Of a DNA stretch of 64,000 nucleotides, positions 49,554 to 59,117 are shown piece after piece; position 1 is the stretch's first letter, and the number at the start of each line of letters is the position of its first letter. The notes beneath the pieces were generated by a model. The model did not search any database. It was given only the letters and a program-made list of their open reading frames with translations, and was not told where the DNA came from. The stretch lies in NCBI GenBank assembly GCA_019117495.1, contig DWZP01000005.1, positions 1 through 64,000 on the forward strand, written 5' to 3'. The translations under genes and the position numbers were made by a program. Origin of the DNA: Fusicatenibacter_A intestinipullorum. GTDB lineage: Bacteria > Bacillota > Negativicutes > Acidaminococcales > Acidaminococcaceae.

Positions 49554-49770
49554 AGCTGAGTCGCCAATTAGTGCCGAGCTTTAGCGAAGGCAATAATTGT
49601 GCCAGCGAAGCTACGCAAATTTCGCGACTGAATAAGGAGCGAAATTAGTGAACCTATGTCGAGCGCCAATTTAAAAATTTTACTTTTATGGCGGCTGCGC
49701 TTTAACAAATAAATTTGCACCGATATAGAAAAAAACATATAAATGTAGTAAAATAAATATTACGCTGAAA
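49554..49770. other. Non-coding region with short repeated words
   Basis: No open reading frame of note. The word AATTAGTG appears at about 49566 and 49644, GAGC and GCGAA recur, and AATTTCGC (49618-49625) pairs with GCGAAATT (49639-49646). GGCA...TGCC and AGCT...AGCT pairings occur around 49578-49612. It may be a decayed intergenic repeat. The metF promoter probably lies in its AT-rich last 50 bases, but I cannot define it. Confidence 0.4.
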
Positions 49771-49787
49771 AAATGAGGGGGACGAGT

Positions 49788-50639
49788 ATGAAAATAACAG
49801 AACTTTTAAAAGATGATAAACCGTGTATTTCCTGCGAGCTTTTTCCGCCCAAAGCCGGGTCGGAACTGCAAAACGCTTTAAAGATAGTTGATAAAATTGC
49901 GGAAATAAAACCGCATTTTATGAGCGTTACTTACGGTGCAGGCGGTACTTCTGCCGGGCAGACGGTAGCTATCGCCAAAGCCGTGGAAGAACATAATATT
50001 CCCGCGCTGGCGCATTTAACCTGCATTGACGCAACCGGCGACGGTATTGAAGGCATGCTGGGCAAATTCCGTGATAACGGCATCCAGAACGTGCTGGCAC
50101 TGCGCGGAGACGCCGTTACCGACAAACCGCGCGAATTTATGCATGCCAGTGATTTAATGCGCAAAATTTCCGCGTCCGGCGATTTTTGCATTGGCGGTGC
50201 ATGTTATCCGGAAGGGCACCCTGAAGCCGGTTCGCTTGATAAAGATATAGAAAATACCAAAAAGAAAATTGATGCAGGCTGTGAGTTTTTGGTAGCGCAG
50301 ATGTGCTTTGACAACAATGTTATGTACAATTATATGTACAGGCTTTTGCGCAACGGCATTGATGTGCCGGTAGTTGCCGGTATTATGCCTGTAACAAATG
50401 CCAAACAGATTAACCGCATCTGCGAACTGAGCGGAACCAAACTGCCGCCGCATTACCGTGCTATCGTTGAGCGTTTTGCCAATGACCCGCAGGCATTAAT
50501 GCAGGCCGGCATTGCTTATGCCCTGGGGCAGATTATTGACCTTATAGCCAACGGTTTTAAAAACATTCACGTTTATACCATGAACAAGCCGGAAGTCATC
50601 GGCGGCATTATGAAAAACCTGTCGGAGATAATTAAATGA
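49788..50639 (+). CDS. metF: 5,10-methylenetetrahydrofolate reductase
   Basis: MetF makes 5-methyl-THF, the methyl donor for MetH. The 283-residue TIM-barrel flavoprotein has CISCELFPPKAGSE, FMSVTYGAGGT, LAHLTCIDAT, VLALRGDAV, GGACYPEGHPE, QMCFDNN and GIMPVTN. GAGGGGG fits ATG 49788; ATG 49773 lies before that site. It overlaps the next gene by four bases, and metH follows, so the three genes form a methyl-transfer operon. Confidence 0.95.
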   Translation: MKITELLKDDKPCISCELFPPKAGSELQNALKIVDKIAEIKPHFMSVTYGAGGTSAGQTVAIAKAVEEHNIPALAHLTCIDATGDGIEGMLGKFRDNGIQNVLALRGDAVTDKPREFMHASDLMRKISASGDFCIGGACYPEGHPEAGSLDKDIENTKKKIDAGCEFLVAQMCFDNNVMYNYMYRLLRNGIDVPVVAGIMPVTNAKQINRICELSGTKLPPHYRAIVERFANDPQALMQAGIAYALGQIIDLIANGFKNIHVYTMNKPEVIGGIMKNLSEIIK

Positions 50640-51265
50640 GATACGACAGGGATGAAGCAGTACGCTACATGGGCGCGCGCAAAGATGACAGGGAAGCGGC
50701 CGTTCTTGCCGATACTGCCTATTTAAAGCTGCGCAACGAGGTGCAGGCTCGGAGCGTGTACCGTGTATTGGACTGCAATGTTGATGAAGGCGGCGTACTG
50801 CTTGGCGGAGAGTATTTTAAAAGCGCCAAACTTGCCGCGCATATTAAAGGCTGCACAAGAGCCGTGCTTTTGGCAGCTACTCTTGGTGCCAAAGCAGATA
50901 TAATGCTGCGCCGAATGGCTGTGGCAAACATAGCCGAAGGCGCTGCCGGGCAGGCCGTGTGTACGGCGCTTATTGAAACTTACTGCGATGAAACGGAAGC
51001 AAAAATAAGCGCAGAATACGGCGGGCTGCTTTTTAAGCCTCGTTTTTCACCCGGTTATGCCGACTGGGCGCTGACGGATCAGCCGCGTCTTTTAAAAATG
51101 CTTGATGCGCAAAAACACATTGGGCTGACAGTGACGGAAGGCGGCATGCTGGCTCCGGTAAAATCGGTAACGGCAATTATCGGCATAACCAATGAATGTG
51201 AAAATAAAGCTTCAAACTGCAAAAACTGCGAAAACAATGCAAATTGTATATATAAAAAACTGTGA
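50636..51265 (+). CDS. Methionine synthase reactivation-domain protein
   Basis: This 209-residue protein corresponds to the C-terminal SAM-binding activation domain of MetH, here a separate gene. The SAM motif RFSPGYADWAL is at about residue 136, followed by a T-x-G-GMLxPxKSV segment. This domain binds SAM during reductive methylation of inactive cob(II)alamin. It ends in an unusual Cys-rich tail (CENKASNCKNCENNANC), which could bind metal or an Fe-S cluster. It overlaps metF by four bases and ends next to metH. Confidence 0.88.
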   Translation: MRYDRDEAVRYMGARKDDREAAVLADTAYLKLRNEVQARSVYRVLDCNVDEGGVLLGGEYFKSAKLAAHIKGCTRAVLLAATLGAKADIMLRRMAVANIAEGAAGQAVCTALIETYCDETEAKISAEYGGLLFKPRFSPGYADWALTDQPRLLKMLDAQKHIGLTVTEGGMLAPVKSVTAIIGITNECENKASNCKNCENNANCIYKKL

Positions 51266-51273
51266 GGAACAAT

Positions 51274-53637
51274 ATGCTTTTTAAAGATTTACTTGGCAAA
51301 AAAACTTTATTTTTTGACGGCGCCATGGGCACTATGCTTCAGGCTGCCGGGCTTAAACCTGGCGAGCTGCCGGAACTGTGGAACTTCAGCCATGCCGGTG
51401 AAGTTGAAAAAATCCACACCGCTTATTTAAACGCCGGTGCGGATATTATAAAAACAAATACTTTTGGCGCAAACCGCCTCAAATTTGCGGGGACGGAAAT
51501 TAAAACCGCCGATGTAATTGAACAGGCAGTGGCAATAGCAAAAAAAGCCTGCGCCAAAAAGCCGGGCAGCTTTGTAGCGCTTGATATGGGGCCAACAGGC
51601 AAACTGCTTGCGCCTTACGGCGATTTGCCGTTTGAAGAAGCCGTAAGCATTTATGCAGAAATTGTACAGGCAGGCGTAAAAGCCGGGGCTGATTTAATTT
51701 TAATTGAAACCATGAGCGATACCTACGAGCTGAAAGCCGCGCTTTTGGCAGCAAAAGAAAACAGCAGCCTGCCGGTAGTTGCAACAATGACGCTTGACGA
51801 AGGCGGCAAACTTTTAACCGGCGGAGATATTACAGCGGCGGCTGTTATGCTGGAAGGCCTTGGCGCTGATGCTATCGGCTTTAACTGCGGGCTCGGCCCT
51901 GCGCAGATGCAGAAATTTTTGCCTCAGCTGCTTGCGGCAACGCCGCTGCCTGCTGTGCTGAACCCTAATGCAGGGCTGCCCAAAGAAGTAAACGGCAAAA
52001 CCGTTTTTGATGTTGACGCGGAAGAATTTGCGCAGCTGATGCACGAAATGGCGCAGGACGGCTGCCTTGCAATCATGGGCGGCTGCTGCGGTACAACGCC
52101 TGCGCATATCGCTGCGCTTGTAAATAAATGCCGTAATGTAATTCCCGGGCAGCGCAGCTGCGATTTAACGGCGGTTGCCGCTTACGGCAGCGCAGTTGTT
52201 ATCGGGCAAAAGCCGGTAATAATTGGCGAGCGCATTAACCCAACCGGCAAACCGCGCTTAAAACAGGCCATTTTAAACGGCGATTATGATTATATTTGCC
52301 GCCTGGGGCTGGAACAGATTGACCACGGCGCCGGGATATTGGATGTTAACGTGGGCGTGCCCGGAATTGACGAAGCATCGGTAAGTGCGGAAGCAGTACA
52401 GCGCTTGCAGGAAATAACCAGTGTGCCTTTGCAGATTGATACATCCAACTATGAAGCTATGGCGCGCAGCCTGCGTTTGTATAACGGCAAACCGCTGCTG
52501 AATTCCGTATGCGGCAAAGAAGAAAGCCTTGAAAAAGTTTTGCCGCTTGTAAAAAAATACGGCGCTGCAGTTGTTGCGCTGACTCTGGATGACAGCGGCA
52601 TACCGCAGACTGCGGAAGGGCGTATTGCCATTGCCGAAAAAATTATTGCGCGTGCGGCTGAATATGGCATTGAAAAGCGCAATATTATTGTAGACCCGCT
52701 GGCGCTTACGATTAGTACCGGCAGCGATAATGCCAATATTGATTTGCAGGTGCTGAGTGAACTGAAAAAACGTGGCATAAAAACCGTTATGGGCGTATCT
52801 AATATTTCCTTTGGCCTGCCGGCGCGTGATGCCGTAAACAGCGCATTTTTTGTACTGGCAATGCAGGCAGGTTTAAGCTGCGCTATTATCAATCCGCAAA
52901 GCGAAGCCATGATGAATGCTTACTATGCTTTTGGCGCGCTCAGCGGTTTAGACGAAGGCTGCAAGGAATATGTAGCCATGTTTGCCGGTGCAGCCCAGGC
53001 AAAGCAGCAGCCGGTGCAGACTGCGGAATATACATTGTATGAAGCCATTGTTAAAGGCCTGCGTGAACAGAGCGAAAAAGCAGTAAAAGAACAGCTTGCC
53101 GGAAAGCAGCCGCTTGATATTATTAATGCCGAAATGATACCTGCGCTTGATTATGTTGGCAAAGGTTTTGAAGAACGCAGAATCTTTTTGCCGCAGCTTT
53201 TAATGAGTGCGGAAGCAGCCAAAGCGGCCTTCAACGTTATCCGTGATAAAATGGCAGCAGAAGGCGGCAGCCAGAGCAACGGCATAAAAGTAATTCTGGC
53301 CACCGTTAAAGGCGATATTCACGACATTGGCAAAAATATTGTTAAAGTACTGTTTGAAAACTACGGCTATCAGGTTATTGACCTTGGCAAGGATGTACCT
53401 CCTGAAAAAATTGCAGAAACTGCGGTGCAGAATAAAGTAAGCGTGGTTGGCCTTTCGGCGCTGATGACGACAACCGTCGGTGCTATGGAAGAAACCATTA
53501 AAGCGCTGCGCGCGGCGGGCGATTTTAAAATTATCGTTGGCGGTGCAGTGCTAACGCAGGATTATGCCGACAGCATAGGTGCTGACTGTTATGCTCCCAA
53601 TGCTGTCAGTGCGGTAAATTACGCTAATTCACTGTAA
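51274..53637 (+). CDS. metH: Cobalamin-dependent methionine synthase (without activation domain)
   Basis: The 787-residue protein has, in order: a zinc homocysteine methyltransferase domain (about 1-285; FNCGLGP and GGCCGTTP hold the zinc cysteines), a pterin (methyl-THF) domain (about 305-570; IIGERINPTGK, GAGILDVNVG), the cobalamin cap helices, and the B12-binding domain (about 665-787) with KGDIHDIGKN, the D-x-H-x-x-G whose histidine ligates cobalt. The E. coli enzyme has about 1227 residues; the missing activation domain is encoded by the preceding gene. The start is ATG 51274 after GAGGAAC; GTG 51262 is possible. Confidence 0.95.
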   Translation: MLFKDLLGKKTLFFDGAMGTMLQAAGLKPGELPELWNFSHAGEVEKIHTAYLNAGADIIKTNTFGANRLKFAGTEIKTADVIEQAVAIAKKACAKKPGSFVALDMGPTGKLLAPYGDLPFEEAVSIYAEIVQAGVKAGADLILIETMSDTYELKAALLAAKENSSLPVVATMTLDEGGKLLTGGDITAAAVMLEGLGADAIGFNCGLGPAQMQKFLPQLLAATPLPAVLNPNAGLPKEVNGKTVFDVDAEEFAQLMHEMAQDGCLAIMGGCCGTTPAHIAALVNKCRNVIPGQRSCDLTAVAAYGSAVVIGQKPVIIGERINPTGKPRLKQAILNGDYDYICRLGLEQIDHGAGILDVNVGVPGIDEASVSAEAVQRLQEITSVPLQIDTSNYEAMARSLRLYNGKPLLNSVCGKEESLEKVLPLVKKYGAAVVALTLDDSGIPQTAEGRIAIAEKIIARAAEYGIEKRNIIVDPLALTISTGSDNANIDLQVLSELKKRGIKTVMGVSNISFGLPARDAVNSAFFVLAMQAGLSCAIINPQSEAMMNAYYAFGALSGLDEGCKEYVAMFAGAAQAKQQPVQTAEYTLYEAIVKGLREQSEKAVKEQLAGKQPLDIINAEMIPALDYVGKGFEERRIFLPQLLMSAEAAKAAFNVIRDKMAAEGGSQSNGIKVILATVKGDIHDIGKNIVKVLFENYGYQVIDLGKDVPPEKIAETAVQNKVSVVGLSALMTTTVGAMEETIKALRAAGDFKIIVGGAVLTQDYADSIGADCYAPNAVSAVNYANSL

Positions 53638-53644
53638 TAAAATT

Positions 53645-53680
53645 AAAAGCGCAAACTGATTTATCGGTTTGCGCTTTTTG
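53645..53680 (+). terminator. Terminator of the met operon
   Basis: AAAAGCGCAAAC (53645-53656) pairs with GTTTGCGCTTTT (53667-53678). It lies between metH and the convergent cyclase gene and may work both ways. Confidence 0.88.
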
Positions 53681-53738
53681 CGTCTATATTATTCTTGTTT
53701 ATGCAATTAATGCCCTGCAAATATATATAATTAAAATT

Positions 53739-54386
53739 TTATTCTTCAAACCAGGCGACGGCGCGGACAGGCGAACCGTCGCTGTTTGCTATTTTCAGAG
53801 GAAAACAGCTGAACCAAAATAAATCGCTGCCGCATAAATCTAAATTTTTAAGGTTTTCAATATTTACAATCTGTTCGTTTTTAAACAATTTTTTATGCAG
53901 AGTTAAATTTTTGTCATCAATAGGGTCAATGCCCATTACATCAAAACCAATGCCTTTGTAGTTGCCTTCCAAAATAAAGTTAATGGCTTCATCATTCAGG
54001 CAGGGATACTGCCCCAAATAGGTTTCAGTGCCCCAATATTTATCCCAGCCAAGGTTGAACAGCAAAAAATCTGCGGCTTTTGCTTTAGCGCCGTAAGCCG
54101 TTATATGCTGCAAGGTAATGTGGCCGCCGGGTTTTATGCTGCGGCAGTCTATTACCCGCGCTTTGCCGATAAATCGTTCCGGCGGCAGGCTGTCAAGCGT
54201 TGCTTTGCCGCTGTAAATATGCGCAGGCGGGTCGATATGGGTGCCGGTATGTGTCGTTATTTTTAAAAGAGTTTCCCTGAACCCGTTTTCATCATAAGTA
54301 TTAATTGTAGTTAGTTTTGGCTGTTCGGTACCGGGAAATACAGGCATATTTTCTGTAATGGTATGTGTTAAATCAATTACTTTCAT
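53739..54386 (-). CDS. Cyclase-family metal hydrolase (kynurenine formamidase-like)
   Basis: This 215-residue protein has the cyclase-family metal site HTGTHIDPPAH at about residue 46 and the strand DLTHTITENMPVFPG at the start. Members include kynurenine formamidase, isatin hydrolase and polyketide cyclases. Substrate cannot be assigned; no tryptophan-degradation genes are near. It is monocistronic and convergent with metH. Confidence 0.85.
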   Translation of the reverse strand: MKVIDLTHTITENMPVFPGTEQPKLTTINTYDENGFRETLLKITTHTGTHIDPPAHIYSGKATLDSLPPERFIGKARVIDCRSIKPGGHITLQHITAYGAKAKAADFLLFNLGWDKYWGTETYLGQYPCLNDEAINFILEGNYKGIGFDVMGIDPIDDKNLTLHKKLFKNEQIVNIENLKNLDLCGSDLFWFSCFPLKIANSDGSPVRAVAWFEE

Positions 54387-54430
54387 AGTTTTGGCATCCT
54401 CTACTAAAATTTTATTATAGCCGCTTAAGT

Positions 54431-54721
54431 TTAGTCTAAATCATATTCCTCATAACAGTTCATTAATACTTCGCAATCGCAATAGCCGCCCATTGTGCGC
54501 ATTTCTGCAAGCACGCCTTCAAATTTTTCCTCAGGAATGTTATTTTGCAGCCATTGTTTTGTAAAACGCAAAGTGTTATCACAGGGAGTGTTTTCTAAAA
54601 TTTGGTCCAGATAATCTAACAGTTTTTCTGCTTCAGCTTTAGTAAGTATATAATCCCTGTGTTGGGTTTCTTTCCAGTTTTTTAGCATGGTTTTCTTTTC
54701 TTCTTTTGATAATTTGGGCAT
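54431..54721 (-). CDS. DUF2695-family small protein
   Basis: This 96-residue protein matches DUF2695 by CDNTLRFTKQWLQ and the C-terminal GGYCDCEVLMNCYE. The Asp/Cys motif C-D-C-E is the family hallmark; function unknown. The start is ATG 54721 with GAGGAG ten bases before it. It is upstream of, and codirectional with, the cyclase gene, with a 44-base gap. Confidence 0.82.
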   Translation of the reverse strand: MPKLSKEEKKTMLKNWKETQHRDYILTKAEAEKLLDYLDQILENTPCDNTLRFTKQWLQNNIPEEKFEGVLAEMRTMGGYCDCEVLMNCYEEYDLD

Positions 54722-54739
54722 GATAGCTGTTCTCCTCAA

Positions 54740-55033
54740 GCTGCTGTTTTTTATTAAAGTATAACATATATAGTTATGTTTTTTACCCGAAACTGTAAAA
54801 AATTATACTTAATTTGGATTGTATTCGTGTATACATAAAAATTTTTTAGAAAATTCTTTCAAGTAGTGTCTTTTAACAGTGGACGTGTCCAAAAGGACTT
54901 TTCTTTAAAGTACATCTTATAAAAACAAAAATAAAAGAAATTAGAAAATATCCACGGCGCTGCCGCAACAAATTTACAAAAAATGTCAAAACAAAAACAA
55001 AATACTGTTAAAATTTACGGCAACTTTACAATC
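54740..55033. other. AT-rich divergent intergenic region
   Basis: About 290 bases of AT-rich DNA separate the DUF2695 gene from the liv promoter. No open frame is credible. A GTCCAAAAGGAC inverted repeat (GTCC/GGAC, near 54887-54898) is the only palindrome I noted. Confidence 0.4.
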
Positions 55034-55062
55034 TTGTCACAAGTGAACTTTGGTGTTATAAT
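55034..55062 (+). promoter_or_regulatory. Promoter of the liv operon
   Basis: TTGTCA (55034-55039) and TATAAT (55057-55062) with a 17-bp spacer, 55 bases before livJ. Confidence 0.78.
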
Positions 55063-55117
55063 TTTACACAAGTTAGTTACAAAACTGTAAAAGCAGTAAA
55101 GAAAGGGTAGATGCAAA

Positions 55118-56275
55118 GTGAAATTCAAGAAATTATTATCCGTTATGGCTGTTTCGGCTTTGGCTATGGGCCTGTTTACCGGCTGCGGCGGCGAAGAAAA
55201 AGCTGCTGACCAGAATGTAGTAAAGGTTGGCGTATTTTTACCGCTGACAGGCGATAATGCCGCCGGCGGCGAACTGGAACTGCGCGGCATTAAACTGGCA
55301 AATCAACTGCATCCCGAAGTTTTGGGCAAAAAAGTTGAACTGGTTGTAGCTGACAACAAATCCGATAAAGCAGAAGCTGCATCCGTTGCGGCACGCCTTA
55401 TTGAAAAGGATAAAGTAAGCGTGCTGGTTGGTTCTTACGGTTCTTCCCTTTCTATGGCTGCCGGCAATATAGTTAAAGAAAACAAAGTTCCTGCTGTTGG
55501 CACAAGCTGCACCAACCCGCAGGTAACCGCAAACAACGATTATTACTTCCGTGCATGCTTTATCGACCCGTTCCAGGGCAAGGTAATGGCAGAATATGCA
55601 CACCAGAACGGCTTTAAGAAAGTTGCCATTGTACAGGAAGTTTCCAATGACTACTCTGTAGGCCTGGCAAAATTCTTCCGCGAAGAGTTTGTTAAACTGA
55701 CCGGCGACGAAAACAGCATTGTTGATGTTGCCAACTATCAGACCGGCGATAAAGACTTTACCGCTATTTTAACCAACATTAAAGCTCTGAACCCGGACGC
55801 AGTATTTGCACCCGGCAACTTCACCGAATCTGCACTTTTGGTTAAACAGGCACGCCAGCTTGGCATTGACGCACAGTTCATGGGCGGCGATACCTGGGAA
55901 ACTCAGGAATTTATTGATGTAGGCGGCAAAGATGTTGAAGGTGTAGCACTTTCCACCGCATTTGACCGCGAAAAAGCAAGCACCGAAGAAGCTAAGAAAT
56001 TCCTTGATGCTTACACTAAAGAATACAACGGTGAACCTTCCGCTTTAACCGCAATGGCTTACGATGCTTACCTGATTGCCGTAAGCGGCATTGAAAAAGC
56101 AGGTACTGCAACCGATACCGTTAAAATCCGCGATGCGATTGCCGCAACCAAAGACCTTGAATGTGTAACCGGCATGACCACGCTTGATGAAAACGGCGAC
56201 CCGATTAAAGGCGTTGTTATTAAAACCGTTAAAGACGGCAAATTTACCTTTAAAGATTACGTAGAAGCTAAGTGA
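55118..56275 (+). CDS. livJ: Branched-chain amino acid ABC transporter binding lipoprotein
   Basis: The 385-residue protein starts at GTG 55118 with a lipoprotein signal ending LFTGC (Cys near residue 23). The mature part follows the LivJ/type I periplasmic binding fold: VKVGVFLPLTGDNAAGG, LVVADNKSDKAEA, GSYGSSLSMAAG, NDYYFRACFIDPFQG, TAMAYDAYLIAV. It feeds livHMGF downstream. Family members bind Leu, Ile, Val and also other ligands, so specificity is inferred from the operon. Confidence 0.92.
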   Translation: MKFKKLLSVMAVSALAMGLFTGCGGEEKAADQNVVKVGVFLPLTGDNAAGGELELRGIKLANQLHPEVLGKKVELVVADNKSDKAEAASVAARLIEKDKVSVLVGSYGSSLSMAAGNIVKENKVPAVGTSCTNPQVTANNDYYFRACFIDPFQGKVMAEYAHQNGFKKVAIVQEVSNDYSVGLAKFFREEFVKLTGDENSIVDVANYQTGDKDFTAILTNIKALNPDAVFAPGNFTESALLVKQARQLGIDAQFMGGDTWETQEFIDVGGKDVEGVALSTAFDREKASTEEAKKFLDAYTKEYNGEPSALTAMAYDAYLIAVSGIEKAGTATDTVKIRDAIAATKDLECVTGMTTLDENGDPIKGVVIKTVKDGKFTFKDYVEAK

Positions 56276-56296
56276 TTTAAAATTTAAGTAAAAGGT

Positions 56297-56330
56297 GCTC
56301 CCTTCCTTTGAGGGAAGGGAGCAGTTTTTT
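56297..56330 (+). terminator. Partial terminator between livJ and livH
   Basis: GCTCCCTTCC (56297-56306) pairs perfectly with GGAAGGGAGC (56313-56322), followed by AGTTTTTT. It would end most transcripts after the abundant binding protein. Confidence 0.85.
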
Positions 56331-56347
56331 GGTTATGAGGTGCCCTT

Positions 56348-57268
56348 ATGGAGTTTTTTGACGCTATTGCCAACATGTCGGCGCTGAGCTTTGCGCAGCA
56401 CATGGTTAACGGAATATCGCTCGGCAGCCTGTACGCACTGATAGCAATAGGCTATACAATGGTATACGGCATTTTGCTGATGATTAACTTTGCCCATGGC
56501 GACATTGTAATGATGGCATGTTATTTTGCTTTTTTCGGAATTACGGCTTTTCATATTCCGTGGTATTTTACTTTTATTATAACAATTATTATGACGGCGC
56601 TGCTTGGTGTGTTAATAGAGCGCAGTGCTTACCGCCCGCTCCGTGAAGCGCCTAAAAATTCTATTTTAATTTCCGCTATCGGCGCATCGTTTTTGCTGGA
56701 AAACCTTGCCAACTATCTTTTCAGCGGACGCCCGATGCGTTTTCCGGATGTGCCGCTCCTGTCGCAGAACATCAGCGTCGGCGGCATAGAAATTCAGGCA
56801 ATCTGCCTTGTAATTCCTGTTGTAACTATTATCAGCCTTGTAGTGCTGCTGCACATTGTAAACCATACCAAAACCGGCATGGCCATGCGTGCGGTTTCCA
56901 AAGATTACGAAATTGCCAGAGTAATGGGCATTAATATTGATAATGTTATTTCCATTACCTTTATTATAGGTTCGGCGCTGGCAGCAATCGGCGCTATCAT
57001 GTACGGCATCCGTTATCCCGGCATTACGCCGATGATGGGCGTTATGCCCGGTCTGAAATGCTTTATAGCGGCCGTTATCGGCGGCATAGGCAATATTAAG
57101 GGCGCGGTGCTCGGCGGCTTTATTCTGGGCCTTGGCGAAATTTTAATTGTCGCTTTCTTCCCGGATTTAAGCGGCTACCGCGATGCCTTTGCTTTTATTG
57201 TGCTTATTGTTATTCTGTTTTATAAACCTACTGGCCTTTTGGGCGAAAAAACAACGGAGAAGGTGTAA
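56348..57268 (+). CDS. livH: Branched-chain amino acid ABC permease LivH
   Basis: This 306-residue membrane protein has about eight hydrophobic segments. LivH features include GISLGSLYALIAIGYTMVYGI, FAHGDIVMM, IERSAYRPLREAP and the C-terminal IGGIGNIKGAVLGGFILGL. It forms the membrane channel with LivM. Two bases separate its stop from livM. Confidence 0.95.
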   Translation: MEFFDAIANMSALSFAQHMVNGISLGSLYALIAIGYTMVYGILLMINFAHGDIVMMACYFAFFGITAFHIPWYFTFIITIIMTALLGVLIERSAYRPLREAPKNSILISAIGASFLLENLANYLFSGRPMRFPDVPLLSQNISVGGIEIQAICLVIPVVTIISLVVLLHIVNHTKTGMAMRAVSKDYEIARVMGINIDNVISITFIIGSALAAIGAIMYGIRYPGITPMMGVMPGLKCFIAAVIGGIGNIKGAVLGGFILGLGEILIVAFFPDLSGYRDAFAFIVLIVILFYKPTGLLGEKTTEKV

Positions 57269-57270
57269 TT

Positions 57271-58338
57271 ATGACGAGAAAAAGAGATGCTTTGTTAACC
57301 ATAGCCGGCATAATTGTCCTTTTCGGGCTTGCGTTTTTCGTACAGGAGGAAATGGACTCTTATATCCGCAGAATAGTTAATTTGTGCCTTGTTTATGCCA
57401 TTATCGGCCTTTCCATGAACTTAACTAACGGCTTTGTAGGGCAGTTTTCGTTGGGGCAGGCAGGTTTTATGGCCATTGGCGCTTACACGGTAGGTATTTT
57501 TACCGTTCCTGTGGAATTCAGGGAAAATGTTTTCTACGCCGTGCCGATGAATCCGCTTATTGCGGATATAGAACTGCCGCTGTGGGCTGCGCTGCTTTTG
57601 GGCGGCGTGCTTGCTGCGCTGTTTGCGTTTATGATTGGTACGCCGGTGCTGCGTTTGCGCGGCGACTACCTTGCCGTAACCACGCTCGGCTTTTCTGAAA
57701 TAATCCGTATCTGGATTACCAACGCGCAGAGCATTACCAACGGCGCGCTGGGCATTAAGGATATTCCGCCGCTGAACGACGTGCGCTATATCTTCCTTGT
57801 AACGCTTATCAGCTTTGTATTTATTACGCTTTTGGTTAATTCCTCTTACGGCAGGGCTTTTAAAGCCATCCGCGAAGACGAAATTGCTGCCGAAGCAATG
57901 GGCATTAATTTGTTCTGGCATAAAAACCTTGCCTTTATGGTAAGTGCGTTTTTTGCCGGTATCGGCGGCGGTTTGTACGGTGCGCTTTTAGGCACGGTTG
58001 ACCCGAAAAACTTCCTCTTTACGCTTACTTATAACTTCTTGCTGATTATCGTGCTTGGCGGCATGGGCAGCATTACCGGCAGCGCAATTGGCGCCATTAT
58101 CGTAACGGCAGGGCTGGAATACCTGCGCTTCTTCGATGAACCGCTGATGCTGTTCGGCATGGATATTCCGCTGTTCCGCCCGGGCTTCCGTATGGTTATC
58201 TTTTCCGTACTCTTAATGGTATGCGTACTTTTCTGGCGCCACGGCATTATGGGCACGCGGGAATTTTCCTGGCAGAAAGCCATCAATTTTGTAAAAAATC
58301 CTCTTGGCTTTATTAAGCGGAAAGGGGCTGCGCAATGA
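57271..58338 (+). CDS. livM: Branched-chain amino acid ABC permease LivM
   Basis: This 355-residue permease shows the LivM pattern: LSMNLTNGFVGQFSLGQAGFMAIGAY, LRLRGDYLAVTTLGFSEIIRI, AFKAIREDEIAAEAMGIN (the cytoplasmic coupling region) and GGMGSITGSAIGA. It overlaps livG by four bases. Confidence 0.95.
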   Translation: MTRKRDALLTIAGIIVLFGLAFFVQEEMDSYIRRIVNLCLVYAIIGLSMNLTNGFVGQFSLGQAGFMAIGAYTVGIFTVPVEFRENVFYAVPMNPLIADIELPLWAALLLGGVLAALFAFMIGTPVLRLRGDYLAVTTLGFSEIIRIWITNAQSITNGALGIKDIPPLNDVRYIFLVTLISFVFITLLVNSSYGRAFKAIREDEIAAEAMGINLFWHKNLAFMVSAFFAGIGGGLYGALLGTVDPKNFLFTLTYNFLLIIVLGGMGSITGSAIGAIIVTAGLEYLRFFDEPLMLFGMDIPLFRPGFRMVIFSVLLMVCVLFWRHGIMGTREFSWQKAINFVKNPLGFIKRKGAAQ

Positions 58339-59117
58339 TTTTAAAAACCAATGATATTACCATGCAGTTCGGCGGCGTAACCGCTGTTTATAAACTGAAC
58401 ATAGAAATTAATGACCATGAAATTATTGCTTTGATTGGCCCTAACGGTGCCGGCAAAACAACCGCCTTTAATATGATTACCGGCGTTTATACGCCTACCG
58501 AAGGCAAAGTTATTTACACCGATGCGCAGGGGCAGGATATTGATATTACCGGCCAGCGCCCGAGTGAAATTGCCAAACTTGGCATTGCCCGTACTTTTCA
58601 GAATATAAGGCTTTTTAAAGATTTAACGGTTTATGAAAATGTGCTGATTGCAAACCATCTGCATTTAAAATCGGATTTTCTTTCGGCAACACTGCATTTG
58701 CCGTGGTACATGAAAGAAGCCAAACAAATGCACCGCAATACCGAAAAACTTTTGCAGGAAGTAGGCTTGTGGGATTTGCGCAACGAAAAGGCTTCCAGCC
58801 TGCCTTACGGCCAGCAGCGCCGCCTGGAAATTGTGCGCGCCCTGGCAACCAAGCCGCGCCTTTTATTGCTTGATGAACCTGCGGCCGGTATGAACCCGAA
58901 AGAAACAGAAGAACTTACGGAATTTATCCGCCAGATTCATAAAGAATACAATTTAACAGTATTTATGATTGAACATCATATGGATTTGGTAATGGAAATT
59001 TCCGACCGTATTTATGTTTTAGAGTTCGGCATGACCATTGCCGAAGGCACGCCTGATGAAATTCAAAATAACCAGAGGGTTATAGATGCTTACCTGGGGG
59101 TGGATGAAGATGCTTAA
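58335..59117 (+). CDS. livG: Branched-chain amino acid ABC ATPase LivG
   Basis: This 260-residue ATPase has Walker A GPNGAGKTT, the ARTFQNIRLF Q-loop region, the signature SLPYGQQRRLEIVRALA, Walker B LLLLDEPAAGMNP and switch IEHHMDLVMEI. The C-terminal PDEIQNNQRVIDAYLG is typical of LivG. It overlaps livM by four bases and livF by eight. Confidence 0.95.
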   Translation: MILKTNDITMQFGGVTAVYKLNIEINDHEIIALIGPNGAGKTTAFNMITGVYTPTEGKVIYTDAQGQDIDITGQRPSEIAKLGIARTFQNIRLFKDLTVYENVLIANHLHLKSDFLSATLHLPWYMKEAKQMHRNTEKLLQEVGLWDLRNEKASSLPYGQQRRLEIVRALATKPRLLLLDEPAAGMNPKETEELTEFIRQIHKEYNLTVFMIEHHMDLVMEISDRIYVLEFGMTIAEGTPDEIQNNQRVIDAYLGVDEDA

